Assembly (NCBI GenBank): GCA_963969365.1
Contig: OZ017756.1
Coordinates: 1,798,001-1,862,000, forward strand
DNA length: 64,000 nt
Reading direction: 5' to 3'
DNA from: Asterochloris sp. CNOR1
Lineage: Eukaryota; Chlorophyta; Trebouxiophyceae; Trebouxiales; Trebouxiaceae
Part shown: positions 62,222 through 64,000 of the stretch, in pieces
Numbering within the stretch: position 1 is the stretch's first letter
Layout: each line of letters starts with the position of its first letter
Notes under the pieces: model-generated
The model's database searches: none
The model's input: the letters and a program-made list of their open reading frames with translations, nothing else
Told to the model about the DNA's origin: nothing
Position numbers and translations under genes: made by a program

Positions 62222-62226
62222 TGTAA
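62222..62226 (+). terminator. TGTAA-type polyadenylation signal
   Basis: TGTAA is the common green-algal polyadenylation signal. It lies 112 bases after the readthrough stop, so the mature DnaJ mRNA would include the whole extension. The convergent gene ends at 62310. Confidence 0.5.
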
Positions 62227-62309
62227 AGTAACAACAAAGCAGAAGCACAGGAACATCAGGACGAAGGGATGATGACTCTTCGTCACTGACAAGGTCTGGA
62301 CTGGCGGGC

Positions 62310-63748
62310 TCACTTCCCAGCAAGCTGAGCACGAACTAGTGGGTTCTGCGGACTCTTCTGCCAATTTTTGAAGATCATATCCTGATATTGTGTGAGCTTG
62401 AGGCCTGGCTTGTCCTGCCTGAGGATGGGCAGCTGCTCCTCCTTGTACTTGGCAAAGGCAGCCTTCATCCGCCTGCATAGTGAAATTGCAAGTGTCACAA
62501 TGCTGCTTTTTGAATGGGTGCTTTCTCGACCTGCATCACAACACTGCCCAAATCCATCACGTCCAATGTGCATGTGCAACTCCTCATCCCTCAAGCGCTG
62601 TGGCCTCAGGCCGAGGGGATGGCTGGGTGTCCTCCTTCTCCTGTCGTTGTTGCCACCTGTGCACACAGCTGCAGGCAAGCCCATGCAGCCAAGCTGCTGT
62701 CCCGCTGCTGGAAGATCATCCTGTATGCATGTGATGCTGAACAACTCACTTCTCTGGGTGTTTGTCCTCCTCCTCCTGCACCCCCAGCACTGACAACGCC
62801 TCCTCTACAGTGTGCGCGTCTGCTGCTGCCACGGCCCTATTAGGGTTTTCCACCGCCACTTGTGCCTCGTATGACTCCTCGTCCACCATGCGTTGTTTGT
62901 CCTTGGCTGCCTTGGCCGCCTCAGCAGCCTGCTGCTTCTGGTCTGCCTCTTGCTGCTTCTGGCGCTCAAAGGCTGTCACCTGCACAGCTCAGAGGACCGC
63001 AGTCACAGCTTGCAGACAACATACTTACACAAACTGTGAACAGTGTCAGGGTGTGCTGCGATGTGGGGCACACGCAGCTCAGGGGCTGTGCAAGGAGCCA
63101 GGCCAAGTGGCTGTGTGCTTGAAGGTGTGTACCAGAGGCCAGCATGGTGAGGTGTGATGCCTGGCATATGCCGGTAGGCTGAGGCAAGCCATCTCTGAAA
63201 CACAACAGACAAAGCTCTGGTTTCAGCACTTTGAGTCTGAACAGGCCCTGCTGCCCCTGCTCAAGGTTGCACACTGCTCCATGACAAGAAGGCTCGTGTC
63301 AACTGTCTCGGGCATGCGATCTACAGGCATACGCGGAGGGGGTGTCACCTTTGTAGCAGGGGCTGCTGCCTTCTTGTTTGCTTTTTTAGCAGTTGCTGCC
63401 AGCTCAGCCTCCTCCTGAGCAGCCAGCTTCTTGGCCTCTGCCTTTTTGGCTGCAGCTTGCTCTCGCTCTTTGGCCTGAGCATCCTTCTTAGCCTGGGCCT
63501 TGGACTTGGCGCCCTCACCAGCAGCAGCCCACTCACTGTCCTCGGCAGCCTGAGCTGCGGCTGCACCCAGAAGACTGGCAGGACGTCAAAAGGCAATCAT
63601 ATGCTTGCAGGATGGGAAGGACATGGGATGTCAAGCACGTGGGGATCCACTGCATCTGTAGCAAATCACCTGACTGGGATGCCTTCTTGGCACCCTCTTT
63701 GCGTGCACGACTCTCTACAGCCTTCGGATTTTCCTTTATTTTGCCCAT
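62310..63748 (-). CDS. CCDC124/Lso2-like ribosome-associated protein
   Basis: Four exons in phase: 63748-63670, 63560-63349, 62979-62750, 62472-62310 (227 aa). The N-terminus is basic (MGKIKENPKAVESRARKEGA), followed by a long charged A/K/E/Q coiled coil, then TVEEALSVLG, EDKHPEKRMKAAFAKYKEEQ and LKLTQYQDMIFKNWQKSPQN at the C-terminus. This order is diagnostic of coiled-coil domain-containing protein 124. CCDC124 and yeast Lso2 bind the ribosomal A site and protect or reactivate stored ribosomes after stress; the same role is inferred. ATG 63748 was chosen because it begins the conserved basic start. It is convergent with the DnaJ-like gene, 200 bp from the readthrough stop. Confidence 0.9.
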
Positions 63749-64000
63749 TCCCTGGCCCAGATGAGGCTGAAGAGGGATCAGAGGGTAGCAGGCAATGCAG
63801 AACCTGTGCAGAGGAAGCTTATGACACGGACTGTGGCGTCCTGCAGCTCAGGGCAGATCAGAAACCTGGAATCTGAAGTTCATACACTTTCTGGTGTCCA
63901 CTGTCTGAGGGTACAGCAGCATAGCCTTGGATGTTACAAGCATCTGTATAACAGAGTGTCTCCTGCCCCCATCAGTCTACCCTGATGAAGCTTGGCTGAG
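63749..64000. other. Window end, 5' flank of CCDC124
   Basis: A short flank upstream of the minus-strand CCDC124-like start. Plus-strand frames here are short and unrecognised. Confidence 0.35.

Noticed and set aside
1-64000. CRISPR arrays, tRNA or rRNA genes, bacterial operons
   Set aside because: No regularly spaced identical repeats, no cloverleaf or rRNA segments recognised, and the gene structure is that of a nuclear eukaryotic genome.

Overview
The window is nuclear DNA of a green alga (Chlorophyta, by inference; species not identifiable). Evidence: genes split by many introns of about 100-900 bp with GT-AG ends and a strong CTGCAG acceptor; typical eukaryotic trafficking, chaperone and ribosome-associated genes; a cyanobacteria-type MPBQ/MSBQ methyltransferase of the plastid tocopherol/plastoquinone pathway; and a TGTAA polyadenylation-type signal. 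Most ORFs longer than 60 codons are shadows of intron sequence. I built the gene models by joining exons that keep reading phase across every junction and that resemble remembered family sequences; no alignment or search was run.

Layout. 0.3-3.7 kb (+): membrane-anchored MPBQ/MSBQ-type methyltransferase. 3.9-10.2 kb (+): SAP domain fused to a tRNase Z fold whose catalytic motifs are lost. 9.3-13.5 and 20.45-24.7 kb: a large direct duplication of the convergent ends of the RNase Z-like gene, CDIN1 and VPS16. The left unit keeps the whole RNase Z-like gene but a broken CDIN1 and a VPS16 stub; the right unit keeps an RNase Z stub, an intact CDIN1 (minus) and the complete VPS16 (minus, 34.1-24.1 kb). 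Between the units lies about 7 kb of accessory DNA: perfect hairpins, LTR-like direct repeats around a bZIP-like ORF, and a Hint (hedgehog/intein) gene flanked by direct repeats. 34.5-36.8 kb (-): Gfo/Idh/MocA oxidoreductase. 37.1-46.2 kb (+): large Q-rich protein ending in a STAT-type SH2 domain. 46.7-49.3 kb (-): STEEP1-like/DUF167 (UPF0235) protein. 49.6-56.9 kb (+): synaptotagmin/E-Syt with TM, SMP and two C2 domains. 58.3-62.1 kb (+): DnaJ-like protein without a zinc finger, with a probable stop-codon readthrough giving a membrane-tailed isoform. 62.3-63.7 kb (-): CCDC124/Lso2-like ribosome-associated protein.

The genes do not form a pathway. VPS16 (HOPS/CORVET tethering) and the E-Syt (ER-membrane contact) both serve membrane traffic. 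The most unusual signals are (1) introns across the window that contain several diverged copies of the neighbouring exon edge at a period of about 80-145 bp, (2) the UAG-CAA-UCA readthrough context followed by an open transmembrane tail, (3) the CDIN1 duplication with a nearly identical 1.36-kb core inside diverged flanks, and (4) a STAT-like SH2 protein in an alga.
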